A stretch of 64,000 bases of DNA from JAPWJZ01 sp965279315 (GCA_965279315.1 OZ257145.1:310001-374000); one strand, 5' to 3'; counted from the stretch's first letter, positions 44,446 to 52,993 are shown. Notes: generated by a model not told the origin, from the sequence alone. Translations and numbers: made by a program.

Positions 44446-45141
44446 ATGCGCATTGTCCTGAACGCCCTTCTATTCTGCGCGATATTGGGCACAGACGCTG
44501 CGCGTGCAGCAGACAGGGACGCCGATTATCTGGCGCTTGTGGATTCCGCGATTGCAGGGCCTGACACAGCGAAATGGTGCGAGATCCGCGAGATGTATCC
44601 TGATACGTCGTTCTACCGCGCGCTCGGCAATCCCGGACTGCCGCAAAAAGCGGAAGAGGCCGGCAAGCGGATGATTTTGGATAAATCAAAAGAATCCGTC
44701 GAAAAATTCAAGCGTTTCTCGCGCGAGCATTTCGGCAATCTGGGCGCGCACCGCTATGCCGCTTACCTTTATAAATGGAACCGCGAATTGCTGAAGGAAG
44801 GCATGGATGGCCCCCTGCCCGATTTCGGCAAGGGCATTGATTACATCGACAACAAGCTGGAGAAAAAGGCAGCAAAGGCATTGCTGGATTGCGCCGTTGC
44901 GACTGGTGACGGTCGCACGCCCGCAACCGGTTTCAAGGTCATCACGGCCGATGAACAGCGCATCATCATCGAACAATATTTCCGCGTGGATGCGACCGAA
45001 TCCCGCCTGTCGCGCGATGGCGAAAGAGTGAACAGCATCGTGAAGGTGCAAATTCCGGAGGGCGCGGCAGTGGATGTGAATTTCCTGCTGGATGCCCGCA
45101 TGGTTCAGCGGCTTAAGGAAACGGCGCAGCAAGCGCCCTGA
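44446..45141 (+). CDS. Exported protein of unknown function
   Basis: 231 residues. A signal peptide (RIVLNALLFCAILGTDAARA, cut near residue 21) is clear. The mature part has YLALVDSAIAGPDTAKWCEIREMYPDT near the start, a helical middle, and a more beta-like C-terminal third with ADEQRIIIEQYFRVDATES. The start recalls the DUF4919 family, a weak impression I cannot confirm. AGGAA precedes the ATG. It may be co-transcribed with hutI, but nothing links it to histidine use, and it ends exactly against hutG on the opposite strand. Confidence 0.72.
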   Translation: MRIVLNALLFCAILGTDAARAADRDADYLALVDSAIAGPDTAKWCEIREMYPDTSFYRALGNPGLPQKAEEAGKRMILDKSKESVEKFKRFSREHFGNLGAHRYAAYLYKWNRELLKEGMDGPLPDFGKGIDYIDNKLEKKAAKALLDCAVATGDGRTPATGFKVITADEQRIIIEQYFRVDATESRLSRDGERVNSIVKVQIPEGAAVDVNFLLDARMVQRLKETAQQAP

Positions 45142-45939
45142 TCAGGCATGCGCCTGACGCCCCCAGTCCAGCAGTGACTGCAGCACGTTTTTCAGCACAG
45201 GCTGAAGCCGCTCCGCCTTGTCAGCGCGGTACAGATAGGGCGCGGTTTCATCCATGTAATTGCCCCAGGTCAGCTCCATCTGGATGGCGTGGACATTGTC
45301 CTGCGGCTGCCCGTAATGGCGGGTGATATTGCCCCCCACGAAACGGCCATTGAGAATGGACGAATACCCGCCCGACCCCGCTGCATCCAGTGCAGCCGCC
45401 GCCATTTCCGGCGCGCAGGTTTTGTTGTGCGCCGTGCCGAGGTTGAGGTCCCATAACTTTCCGTCAAACAGACGCGGCACTTCGGTGCGGATCGAGTGGG
45501 CGTCGTAGAGTATCGCATATCCATGCCGCTCCTTGATGCGCGCCAGCTCCGCCTCGATCGCTTCATGATAGGGCAGCCAGTAGGCGGCGATACGGTTCAG
45601 CTTCTCGATATCGTCGGGTTCTTCGCCTTCTTTGTACAGCTTTTCACCATCAAAGGTTTCAAGCGGGCAAAGGCCGGTTTTCACCTGGCCGGGATATAAA
45701 TGCTGGTCATCCTGCGGACGGTTGAGGTCGATAACATAGCGCGAATGGGTCGCCATCAACATGCTGATGCCCATATCCTGAGCGAACCAATATAGTTTAT
45801 CAACATGCCAGTCGGTATCGGACAGCCGCAAGGCCTCCGGCGTCATGCGGTGCTTCAGGTCCGGCGGCAGGAACGTGCCCATATGCGGGATGCTGATTAA
45901 CAACGGGCTGTCGCCACGGATGATGTTGAGGCGTTTCAT
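45142..45939 (-). CDS. hutG: N-formylglutamate deformylase
   Basis: Releases glutamate and formate from N-formyl-glutamate, the last step of the five-enzyme histidine route. 265 residues. Family features are SPLLISIPHMGTFLPPDL, LSDTDWHVDKLYWFAQ, MATHSRYVIDLNRPQDD, ILYDAHSIRTEVPRLFDG and the C-terminal QMELTWGNYMDE. Its start codon overlaps the hutH stop by one base, and it is the last gene of lpdA-hutU-hutH-hutG. Confidence 0.95.
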   Translation of the reverse strand: MKRLNIIRGDSPLLISIPHMGTFLPPDLKHRMTPEALRLSDTDWHVDKLYWFAQDMGISMLMATHSRYVIDLNRPQDDQHLYPGQVKTGLCPLETFDGEKLYKEGEEPDDIEKLNRIAAYWLPYHEAIEAELARIKERHGYAILYDAHSIRTEVPRLFDGKLWDLNLGTAHNKTCAPEMAAAALDAAGSGGYSSILNGRFVGGNITRHYGQPQDNVHAIQMELTWGNYMDETAPYLYRADKAERLQPVLKNVLQSLLDWGRQAHA

Positions 45940-47480
45940 CAGGAATACAACGATGGCAGCAGGCTACGCCCGACAAACGGCAGGAAACTGCCGCCCTCGA
46001 CCAAACGCGTCGCGATGCGGATATCGGGGGCGAAATAATGGTCTTCGTCGTAATGGCTGACCTGCGCGCGGATCAACTTGATCGCCGCCTGCAGGCTTTT
46101 GGATGTTTTCAGGGGTTTGTGGAAATCGATGCCCTGCGCCGCCGCCAGCAATTCAATGCCGACGATATTCGCGGTGTTCGAACCCATTTCGTTCAAGCGG
46201 CGCGCGCCATAGGTCGCCATGCTGACATGGTCTTCCTGGTTGGCGGAGGTGGGGATGCTATCGACGCAGGATGGATGGGCGAGCGACTTGTTTTCGCTGG
46301 CCAGCGCCGCCGCCGTCACATGGGCGATCATGAAGCCGGAATTGACGCCGGCATCCTTCACCAAAAATGCGGGCAGGCCGCTGATTTTGCTGTCGATCAG
46401 CATGGCGATGCGGCGTTCGCTCATGCTGCCGATTTCGGCGATCGCCAGCGCGAGCGTATCCGCCGCCATCGCGATGGGTTCGGCATGGAAATTTCCGCCC
46501 GATTTGATTTCGCCGGTCTCCAGCATGACAAGCGGGTTGTCGGTCACCGCATTCGCTTCGCGTAGGAAAATATCGGCGGCGAAACGCATATGGTCGAGGC
46601 ACGCCCCCATCACCTGCGGCATGCAGCGGATGGAATACGGGTCCTGCACCCGTTCGTCATGGTCGCCTGCGTGGCTTTCGCGGATACCGCTGTCTTTCAG
46701 CAGGTTGATATAAACTTTTGCGACATCTATTTGCCCCTTTTGACGGCGCACTTTCTGGATGTCGGGGTCGAAAGGCGTGGACGAGCCTTTGAATGCATCG
46801 ACTGTCATGGCGCCTGCCACAACCGCGCCTGAGAAACATTCTTCGGCGCGCAGCAAGCCGCGGATAGCAAGCGCAGTCGATACTTGCGTTCCATTTAGCA
46901 GTGCAAGCCCTTCTTTTGGCGCAAGGTCGAGCGGCTTGAGGCCGATTTTTTTCAATTCAGGCTTGGAATCGCACAGGATACCGTGTACACGCACCTGGCC
47001 TGCCCCGATAATCGGCAGCGCAAGATGCGAGAGCGGCGCAAGGTCCCCTGATGCGCCGACAGAACCTTTTTCGGGAATACAGGGATAGACTTCATTGTTA
47101 TAAAGCGTGATCAGGAAATCGATGATATCGCGGCGCACGCCTGAATAGCCCTGCGCAAGCGCGTTGATTTTCAGCAGCATAATCATCCGCACGATATCGT
47201 CATCCAGGAATCTGCCGACACCTGATGCATGCGATAGCACGATATTACGCTGCAATTTTGCGAACTGATGCGGCGGGATGCGCACCTTGGCGAGTGCGCC
47301 GAAGCCGGTGTTGATGCTGTAAACGGGTTTGCCTTCCTCGATCACATTATCGACAAGGCGTTTCGAAAGGTCGATGCGACGGTAGGCTGCAGGATCGAGC
47401 GCGATCGGCACATGATGCTTGGCGATTGTGCGCAGCATCGACAGAGAAACTTCGCCGGGCTTGATAATCAGGTTACGCAT
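45939..47480 (-). CDS. hutH: Histidine ammonia-lyase
   Basis: Removes ammonia from histidine to give urocanate, the first step. 513 residues. The MIO prosthetic group forms from Ala143-Ser144-Gly145 in GSVGASGDLAPLSHLAL. YSINTGFGALAKVRI and SIRCMPQVMGACLDHM are other typical blocks. The order hutU, hutH, hutG with gaps of 18 bases and one-base overlap implies one mRNA. No HutC-type repressor gene is in the window. Confidence 0.97.
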   Translation of the reverse strand: MRNLIIKPGEVSLSMLRTIAKHHVPIALDPAAYRRIDLSKRLVDNVIEEGKPVYSINTGFGALAKVRIPPHQFAKLQRNIVLSHASGVGRFLDDDIVRMIMLLKINALAQGYSGVRRDIIDFLITLYNNEVYPCIPEKGSVGASGDLAPLSHLALPIIGAGQVRVHGILCDSKPELKKIGLKPLDLAPKEGLALLNGTQVSTALAIRGLLRAEECFSGAVVAGAMTVDAFKGSSTPFDPDIQKVRRQKGQIDVAKVYINLLKDSGIRESHAGDHDERVQDPYSIRCMPQVMGACLDHMRFAADIFLREANAVTDNPLVMLETGEIKSGGNFHAEPIAMAADTLALAIAEIGSMSERRIAMLIDSKISGLPAFLVKDAGVNSGFMIAHVTAAALASENKSLAHPSCVDSIPTSANQEDHVSMATYGARRLNEMGSNTANIVGIELLAAAQGIDFHKPLKTSKSLQAAIKLIRAQVSHYDEDHYFAPDIRIATRLVEGGSFLPFVGRSLLPSLYS

Positions 47481-47498
47481 CGGAATTCCCCTAAAGAA

Positions 47499-49184
47499 TT
47501 AGTCGATCATCGGTAAATGCAGGCCTTTTTCTTTCGCGCAATCAATCGCTTCGTCATAGCCCGCATCTGCATGGCGCATCACGCCTGTTGCGGGATCGTT
47601 CGTCAGGACGCGTTTCAACCGCTCGGCTGCTTCCTGTGTGCCGTCGGCCACGACGACCATGCCGGAATGCTGCGAGAACCCCATGCCCACGCCGCCACCA
47701 TGGTGCAGCGACACCCATGTCGCACCGCTGGCCGTATTCAGCAGCGCGTTCAGCAGCGGCCAGTCGGAAACCGCATCCGATCCATCCTTCATGCCTTCCG
47801 TCTCGCGGTTGGGGCTGGCGACGGAGCCGCTGTCGAGATGGTCGCGGCCGATCACGACGGGTGCGGACAATTCACCCGATGCCACCATATCGTTGAAGGC
47901 AAGGCCCAGCTTCGCGCGGTCGCCAAGGCCGACCCAGCAAATACGCGCGGGCAGGCCCTGGAATTTGATGCGCTTTTGCGCCATGTCGAGCCAGTTATGC
48001 AGATGTTTATTATCGGGCAGCAATTCCTTTACGCGCGCATCGGTCTTGCGGATATCCTCGGGATCACCCGACAGCGCAGCCCAGCGGAACGGCCCCACCC
48101 CACGGCAGAAGAGGGGGCGGATATAGGCTGGCACAAAACCTTCGAAGTCGAATGCATCGGTGACGCCCTCTTCCTCCGCCATCGCACGGATATTATTGCC
48201 GTAGTCGAAAGTGGGGATGCCCATGCGGTGGAATTCAAGCATCGCGCGCACGTGTTTCGCCATCGATTTTTTAGCAGCCGCAATCACTTCGTTGGGCGCA
48301 GTTTGGCGTTTCTTCTCCGCTTCGGCCCAGCTCCAGCCTTCCGGCAGATAGCCGTTCAGCGGGTCATGGGCGGAGGTCTGGTCGGTCACGGCATCAGGGC
48401 GGTATTTTTTATCGGCCTTGGCGCGTTTTGCCAGTTCGGGGAAAATTTCCGCAGCATTGCCCAGCAATCCGACAGATACCGCTTCGCCCCTTGCATGCGC
48501 GGCCTCGATAATGGAGATTGCCTCATCAATCGTCGCGGCTTTTTTATCGAGATAACCCGTTGCAAGGCGGCGCTCGATGCGGCTGGGCTGGCATTCCACG
48601 CCCAGCAGCGACGCGCCCGCCATAGTGGCAGCCAGCGGCTGCGCACCGCCCATACCGCCGAGGCCGCCGGTTAAAATCCATTTTCCCTTCAGGTCGCCGC
48701 TGTAATGCTCGCGGCCCATTTCGACAAAAGTTTCATATGTGCCCTGTACGATGCCCTGCGTGCCGATATATATCCACGACCCAGCCGTCATCTGGCCATA
48801 CATCATCAGGCCTTTGGCATCGAGTTCGCGGAAATGCGCCCAGTTCGCCCAGTTGGGGACGAGGTTGGAATTCGCCAGCAACACGCGCGGCGCGTTTTCA
48901 TGCGTCTTGAACACGCCGACCGGCTTGCCCGACTGGATCAGCAGCGTTTCATCGCCATTCAGGTTGGTGAGCGTCTCGACGATGCGGTCGTAACATTCCC
49001 AGTTGCGCGCCGCCTTGCCGATGCCGCCATACACAACCAGCTCATCAGGGTTTTCCGCGACATCGGGGTCGAGGTTGTTCATGAGCATCCGCAAGGGCGC
49101 TTCGGTCAGCCAGCTTTTTGCGGACAGCTTGTTCCCATGGGCGGCGCGGATGATACGCTTGTTGGCGACGGTTTGCGCTTTCAT
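47499..49184 (-). CDS. hutU: Urocanate hydratase (urocanase)
   Basis: Converts urocanate to imidazolonepropionate with a bound NAD+. 561 residues, near the family norm. VYGGIGKAARNWECYDRIV begins the conserved part, GKWILTGGLGGMGGAQPLA is the NAD-binding glycine-rich segment, and VSLHHGGGVGMGFSQHSG follows near the C-terminus. It starts 12 bases after the lpdA stop, so it probably shares that transcript. Confidence 0.97.
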   Translation of the reverse strand: MKAQTVANKRIIRAAHGNKLSAKSWLTEAPLRMLMNNLDPDVAENPDELVVYGGIGKAARNWECYDRIVETLTNLNGDETLLIQSGKPVGVFKTHENAPRVLLANSNLVPNWANWAHFRELDAKGLMMYGQMTAGSWIYIGTQGIVQGTYETFVEMGREHYSGDLKGKWILTGGLGGMGGAQPLAATMAGASLLGVECQPSRIERRLATGYLDKKAATIDEAISIIEAAHARGEAVSVGLLGNAAEIFPELAKRAKADKKYRPDAVTDQTSAHDPLNGYLPEGWSWAEAEKKRQTAPNEVIAAAKKSMAKHVRAMLEFHRMGIPTFDYGNNIRAMAEEEGVTDAFDFEGFVPAYIRPLFCRGVGPFRWAALSGDPEDIRKTDARVKELLPDNKHLHNWLDMAQKRIKFQGLPARICWVGLGDRAKLGLAFNDMVASGELSAPVVIGRDHLDSGSVASPNRETEGMKDGSDAVSDWPLLNALLNTASGATWVSLHHGGGVGMGFSQHSGMVVVADGTQEAAERLKRVLTNDPATGVMRHADAGYDEAIDCAKEKGLHLPMID

Positions 49185-49196
49185 GGGGCTTGCTCC

Positions 49197-50603
49197 TTAA
49201 ATATGGATCGGGCGTCCATCGACGGCGAGCGCCGCTTCCTTGACCGCCTCGTTCAGCGTGGGGTGCGCGTGACAGGTGCGGGCAATGTCTTCTGCAGATG
49301 CACCAAATTCCATTGCAAGCGCGACTTCGGCGATCAGCGTGCCAGCCTCAGGGCCTACAATGTGGCAGCCCAGCACACGGTCGGTTTTCGCATCGGCCAG
49401 GATTTTCACGAAACCGTCGATTGCCGCCATCGCGCGCGCGCGGCCATTCGCCATGAAGGGGAATTTGCCGGATTTATACGCGACACCCGCTTCTTTCAGC
49501 TGTTCTTCCGTTTTGCCGACGCTCGCAACTTCGGGAAAGGTGTAAACGACGCTGGGGATTGCGTCGTAGTTGATATGGCCGGACTGGCCCGCGATGATTT
49601 CTGCAACCACCACGCCTTCGTCTTCGGCCTTGTGCGCCAGCATCGCGCCGCGCACAACATCGCCGATTGCGTAGATGCCTGCAACATTCGTCTGGAAATG
49701 ATCGTCGATTTCCACGCGCCCGCGGTTATCCACCTTCACGCCCGCCTTTTCAAGGCCGAGGCCCTGCGTATAGGGGCGGCGGCCGATCGACAGCAGCACG
49801 TTTTCAACTTCCAGCTTCTCCACCGCGCCGCCATTGGCGGGTTCCAGCGTCAGCGTGACCTTATCTTTGGATGTTTGCGCGCCGGTGACTTTGGTGGAGA
49901 GTTTCAGCTCCATGCCCTGCTTGGTCATGAGCTTTTTCATCTCTTTCGAGACTTCGAGGTCGGAGCCGGGCAGCAGGCGGTCCATGAATTCAATCACGGT
50001 GACTTTAGTGCCAAGGCGTTGCCAGACGGAACCTAGCTCCAGCCCAATCACGCCCCCGCCGATCACGGCCATGGTCGCGGGGATTTTTTCAAGCGCGAGA
50101 GAGCCGGTCGAAGACACAATCTGCTTCTCATCGACATTCACACCATTCAACGGTGTGCTTTCAGAACCCGTCGCAATCACGATGTTTTTCGCAGTGACGG
50201 TTTTCTTGCCGTCTTTGCCGCTGATTTCGACGATGCCAACACCGGTGATTGTGCCGGTGCCGATCAGGTGATCGACCTTGTTTTTCTTGAACAGGAACGT
50301 GATGCCTTGCGTGTTTGCGGCAACCACCTTGTCCTTGTGCGTCATCATCTTTTTCAGGTTTGCCTTCGGCGTGCCGACCTCGATGCCGAGAGCGTCGAAA
50401 TCGTGGCTCGCTTGCGCGTATTTTTCGGATACGCTCAGCAACGCCTTTGACGGGATGCAGCCCACATTCAGGCAGGTGCCGCCCAGCGTGTTGTCTTTTT
50501 CCACACAGGCGACTTTCAGGCCCAGCTGCGCTGCGCGAATCGCGCAGACATAACCGCCGGGCCCGGAGCCGATCACCACCACATCGTATAGAGCATCTGC
50601 CAT
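49197..50603 (-). CDS. lpdA: Dihydrolipoyl dehydrogenase (E3)
   Basis: Reoxidises lipoamide in 2-oxoacid dehydrogenase complexes. 468 residues. FAD-binding VVVIGSGPGGYVCAIRAAQLG, redox-active Cys44 and Cys49 in GGTCLNVGCIPSKALL, NAD-binding AVIGGGVIGLELGSVW, and the C-terminal catalytic His-Glu in ARTCHAHPTLNEA are all visible. In many alphaproteobacteria lpdA follows sucB directly; here 2.4 kb of other genes intervene. The 5' side has no strong ribosome-binding site. It likely serves the sucAB complex and may be transcribed together with hutU-H-G. Confidence 0.96.
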   Translation of the reverse strand: MADALYDVVVIGSGPGGYVCAIRAAQLGLKVACVEKDNTLGGTCLNVGCIPSKALLSVSEKYAQASHDFDALGIEVGTPKANLKKMMTHKDKVVAANTQGITFLFKKNKVDHLIGTGTITGVGIVEISGKDGKKTVTAKNIVIATGSESTPLNGVNVDEKQIVSSTGSLALEKIPATMAVIGGGVIGLELGSVWQRLGTKVTVIEFMDRLLPGSDLEVSKEMKKLMTKQGMELKLSTKVTGAQTSKDKVTLTLEPANGGAVEKLEVENVLLSIGRRPYTQGLGLEKAGVKVDNRGRVEIDDHFQTNVAGIYAIGDVVRGAMLAHKAEDEGVVVAEIIAGQSGHINYDAIPSVVYTFPEVASVGKTEEQLKEAGVAYKSGKFPFMANGRARAMAAIDGFVKILADAKTDRVLGCHIVGPEAGTLIAEVALAMEFGASAEDIARTCHAHPTLNEAVKEAALAVDGRPIHI

Positions 50604-50708
50604 TTTTTTGGGTCCTTTTTTGATGGCTCAATTTATCCCAGCCCCCCTGATTTATCGAGTCAATTTGGCACACGTTAAAACTACGCAAGAATATTTGCAT
50701 ATTTTCTT

Positions 50709-50737
50709 TTGACTCGAATCTGCTGCTTTGATATTCG
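50709..50737 (+). promoter_or_regulatory. Promoter-like boxes of sRNA copy 1
   Basis: TTGACT at 50709-50714 and TATTCG at 50732-50737, 17-base spacing. The predicted start falls right at the 5' hairpin. Confidence 0.6.
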
Positions 50738-50739
50738 GG

Positions 50740-50836
50740 AGTCTTCGACAAAAACCATCTCCGTGGTGTTGAAGAAGTTTCTAATAGAGAGTGTGTTCGA
50801 GAGGCCGGGCCCGTAACCTCGGCCTCTCATTTTTTT
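50740..50836 (+). ncRNA. Putative small RNA, tandem copy 1
   Basis: About 95 bases. The 5' hairpin pairs CTTCGAC with GTTGAAG, then ACCA with TGGT around the loop TCTCCG. A single-stranded middle follows. The terminator stem GAGAGGCCGGG/CCTCGGCCTCTC is 11 bp with one G-T pair where copies 2 and 3 have G-C; seven T follow. No open reading frame of note. No known family is recognised; the exposed TCTCC loop could pair with ribosome-binding sites. Confidence 0.75.
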
Positions 50837-50901
50837 GGCCCTATGCCACCCTTGATTCATAACGATTTTCAAAAATACTTTCCCGATTTTGCGATTAGCT
50901 T

Positions 50902-50930
50902 TTGACTCGAATCTGCTGCTTTGATATCCG
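50902..50930 (+). promoter_or_regulatory. Promoter-like boxes of sRNA copy 2
   Basis: TTGACT at 50902-50907 and TATCCG at 50925-50930, 17-base spacing, in the same position relative to the hairpin as in copy 1. Confidence 0.6.
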
Positions 50931-50932
50931 GG

Positions 50933-51028
50933 AGTCTTCGACAAAAACCATCTCCGTGGTGTTGAAGAAGTTTCTAATAGAGAGTGTGTAAGAGAGGCCG
51001 GGCCCGTAACCCCGGCCTCTCATTTTTT
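50933..51028 (+). ncRNA. Putative small RNA, tandem copy 2
   Basis: Same architecture as copy 1. The 5' hairpin is identical. The terminator is a perfect 11-bp stem (GAGAGGCCGGG/CCCGGCCTCTC) with loop CCCGTAAC and six T. The middle differs from copy 1 only near the terminator (GTGTAAGAG for GTGTTCGAG). Confidence 0.75.
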
Positions 51029-51083
51029 ATGCGTCATAAAGCATTGAATATACATGATATTTAAAAATAGATTCACATAGTAT

Positions 51084-51112
51084 TTGACTCGAATCTTCCG
51101 TTTTGATATTAA
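51084..51112 (+). promoter_or_regulatory. Promoter-like boxes of sRNA copy 3
   Basis: TTGACT at 51084-51089 and TATTAA at 51107-51112, 17-base spacing; the best -10 box of the three. Confidence 0.62.
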
Positions 51113-51114
51113 GG

Positions 51115-51210
51115 AGTCTTCGACAAAATCCATCTCCGTGGTGTTGAAGAAGTTTCTAATAGAGAGTGTGTAAGAGAGGCCGGGCCCGTAACCCCGGCCT
51201 CTCATTTTTT
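51115..51210 (+). ncRNA. Putative small RNA, tandem copy 3
   Basis: Same architecture; the loop TCTCCG and the outer CTTCGAC/GTTGAAG stem are kept. The inner stem starts TCCA instead of ACCA, losing one pair. The terminator stem is identical to copy 2, with six T. It lies 86 bases before the next plus-strand gene. Confidence 0.75.
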
Positions 51211-51233
51211 AAGCGCAATATTGCATGATATAT

Positions 51234-51263
51234 TTGACATATTAATTACGCCTTTGCTAGTCT
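51234..51263 (+). promoter_or_regulatory. Candidate promoter for the CoiA-like gene
   Basis: A perfect TTGACA at 51234-51239 with TAGTCT at 51258-51263 (18 bases apart). The -10 box is weak; AAGGAGA precedes the ATG downstream. Confidence 0.45.
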
Positions 51264-51295
51264 GCCCCAGTTAAGGAATTCAAGGAGACACCAAG

Positions 51296-52276
51296 ATGAA
51301 AAAAGCACGCCTCGCCGATGGATCTATCGTCCTCGCGCACCAGTTCGACGCAAAAATCCATACTGGCGACCTGTGCTGCGCAGACCCCGATTGCGGAGCG
51401 CGCATGACATTCCGCCGTGAATCGCTGACGCATGGCGCATCGGCCATCCGCAGCGCATCTTTCGTTTCCAAGGCGGTGGCCGAACATAACCCGCTCTGCA
51501 CCGAATACGAAGATTTCAAGATCATGGCCCAGCGCCGCAAGAGCATCGAGGAAGGGTTGAAGGACGGCAAGACAATCGTCCTGAACCTCAACATGAAACT
51601 CTCCGAGGCGTTCAACGCGGCAGCATTGCCCTCCGATGTCATCGGCATGGCCAGCACGTCTGAAAAAGGCAATTACGTGACCGCCGCCGTGAAAAGCGTC
51701 GATGACCTGCTGGAACTGCGCGCGGTGATCGAGGCCAAAGGCGGCAAGCCCGGTCTTGGCAAGACGGTCGTCAATTACAAAGGCAAGACTCTGCCGCTTG
51801 AAGAATTTGTGGTGGATAGCCAGCGTAAATTTGGCGACCTGCTGGACAAGATGTACAAGGCCGTCGATGGCGCGAAGCCGGGCGCGGAAATTTCGGAATT
51901 CCCCCGTCTCATCACCTTCAAGGCGACACAGAATACCAAGGCCTCTGAAAAAGGCGCACTGCGCGGCACGCCCATCACTTTCTACCGCGATGGCGGCAAC
52001 AAGGTGATCCTGCTGCAAAAAGCGCAAGTGAAGAAGGAATTCGAGGAAACGCTGCGCGGCGAAAACGTCTTTATCATCGCAGCCCCCACGCTGCAGGTGA
52101 ACGAAGCACGCCGCCTGCTGTCGCGCCTGCGTAACGAGCGCGAGCAGACGATGTTCCTGAACATGAACTGGCAAGTGACCGGCGTCCACCAATTCACGCC
52201 CGTCGAGGAAGCGCCCGCGCCGAAGCCTGTCACAAAACCTGTGCCGCCGAAACCCGGCCAGCAGTCGATGTTCTGA
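51296..52276 (+). CDS. Protein with CoiA-like N-terminal zinc-finger region
   Basis: 326 residues. The N-terminus has CCADPDCGARMTFRRE, then a His/Cys pair in AVAEHNPLCTEYE. This pattern (Cys-x-x-x-x-Cys, then a spaced HNPLC) resembles the zinc-ribbon start of CoiA-like nuclease-family proteins. The middle and C-terminal parts (about 60-300) contain FPRLITFKATQNTKASEKG, which looks beta-rich and might be an OB-like fold; no nuclease catalytic motif was seen. The C-terminus ends in a proline-rich tail and QQSMF. It stands alone downstream of the sRNA array, with AAGGAG before the ATG. Function unknown. Confidence 0.7.
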   Translation: MKKARLADGSIVLAHQFDAKIHTGDLCCADPDCGARMTFRRESLTHGASAIRSASFVSKAVAEHNPLCTEYEDFKIMAQRRKSIEEGLKDGKTIVLNLNMKLSEAFNAAALPSDVIGMASTSEKGNYVTAAVKSVDDLLELRAVIEAKGGKPGLGKTVVNYKGKTLPLEEFVVDSQRKFGDLLDKMYKAVDGAKPGAEISEFPRLITFKATQNTKASEKGALRGTPITFYRDGGNKVILLQKAQVKKEFEETLRGENVFIIAAPTLQVNEARRLLSRLRNEREQTMFLNMNWQVTGVHQFTPVEEAPAPKPVTKPVPPKPGQQSMF

Positions 52277-52993
52277 TTACTCTGCTGTCTTTCGCTCGAA
52301 ACTGCCGTGTTCGATGAAGTAGCGCGTTTGCGCAACCGCTTCGTCATTGGTCGTGATAAAGGTATGCGTGGCATGGATCGTAATATGATCCTTCATGCCG
52401 TCGATCTTGCTGCTTTCCACAGACACCTTGCCGTCATCCGGCCCATCGATCACAAAAGACGAAATCGGGTCAATGCTGCGGTCACCAGCGATCACGCCGA
52501 CATCGCCCTTCAGCTTGCCCAATAAAATATCGTAGTCGAGTTTGGTGCGCAGTTCCTGTCCTGCAGGGCCATAGAAACTTTTATAGGCGGCCGTATCCCC
52601 GATAAAATCCGCAACCTCGCTGCCCTTGTTCGGCGGCGCGATCATGACAAAACGACCAAGTTTCTTCGGCGCGTGCCTGGACAGATAGGCACGGATGACC
52701 AGTGTCCCGAGAGAATAGCCGACGAAATGCACCTTGCATTTCCGGCCCTTCAGGAATTTTCTCACCTCGGGATGGATGTTTTCGGCGAGCTCGGGGATTG
52801 TGCCATTGCGGGAAGGATAATCGATGTTCAGTACGTTATATCCGTGATCCTCCAGATCCTCGCGAATTTCGTCCATGTTCGCTTTCGTGCGACCGATGCC
52901 GTGCAGCAGCACGGCGCAATCGCCCTTGTCCGCATAGGCGGGCAGCGAAAACAGGCAGAGGGCGAAAAGCAGCAGCGCCGCCGGTTTAGACAT
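52277..52993 (-). CDS. Exported lipase-like alpha/beta hydrolase
   Basis: About 238 residues from the ATG at 52993, which starts a signal peptide (SKPAALLLFALCLFSLPAYA). The oxyanion loop LLHGIGRTKANMDEI and the nucleophile Ser94 in VHFVGYSLGTLVIRAYL are typical of lipases/esterases. A likely catalytic Asp lies in the DPIS/DGPDDG region and the His in HATHTFI. An earlier in-frame ATG would place the start inside sucB and remove the signal peptide from the N-terminus, so it is rejected. The first codons overlap the 3' end of sucB by eight bases, so it is probably translated from the sucAB message. Substrate unknown. Confidence 0.83.
   Translation of the reverse strand: MSKPAALLLFALCLFSLPAYADKGDCAVLLHGIGRTKANMDEIREDLEDHGYNVLNIDYPSRNGTIPELAENIHPEVRKFLKGRKCKVHFVGYSLGTLVIRAYLSRHAPKKLGRFVMIAPPNKGSEVADFIGDTAAYKSFYGPAGQELRTKLDYDILLGKLKGDVGVIAGDRSIDPISSFVIDGPDDGKVSVESSKIDGMKDHITIHATHTFITTNDEAVAQTRYFIEHGSFERKTAE

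Larger units (their letters stand above)
50702..51210 (+). repeat. Three-copy tandem repeat array (about 128 bases per unit)
   Basis: Three near-identical units start at 50709, 50902 and 51084 (spacing 193 and 182 bases), with unrelated A+T-rich spacers between. Each has TTGACT, the invariant GTCTTCGACAAAA.CCATC block, a fixed middle (GTTTCTAATAGAGAGTGTGT) and a terminator hairpin. Identity stops at the ends of these elements, so selection on the elements and not simple recent duplication of the region is suggested. Confidence 0.93.

Noticed and set aside
50681..51205. Two minus-strand frames of 61-87 codons running through the repeat units
   Set aside because: Their translations are just the repeat read backwards (e.g. 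SLSNTLSIRNFFNTTEM); the promoter and terminator signals point to plus-strand RNA instead.
50702..51210. CRISPR array
   Set aside because: Only three long units about 128 bases each with spacers of different lengths and no cas genes; each unit has a terminator.
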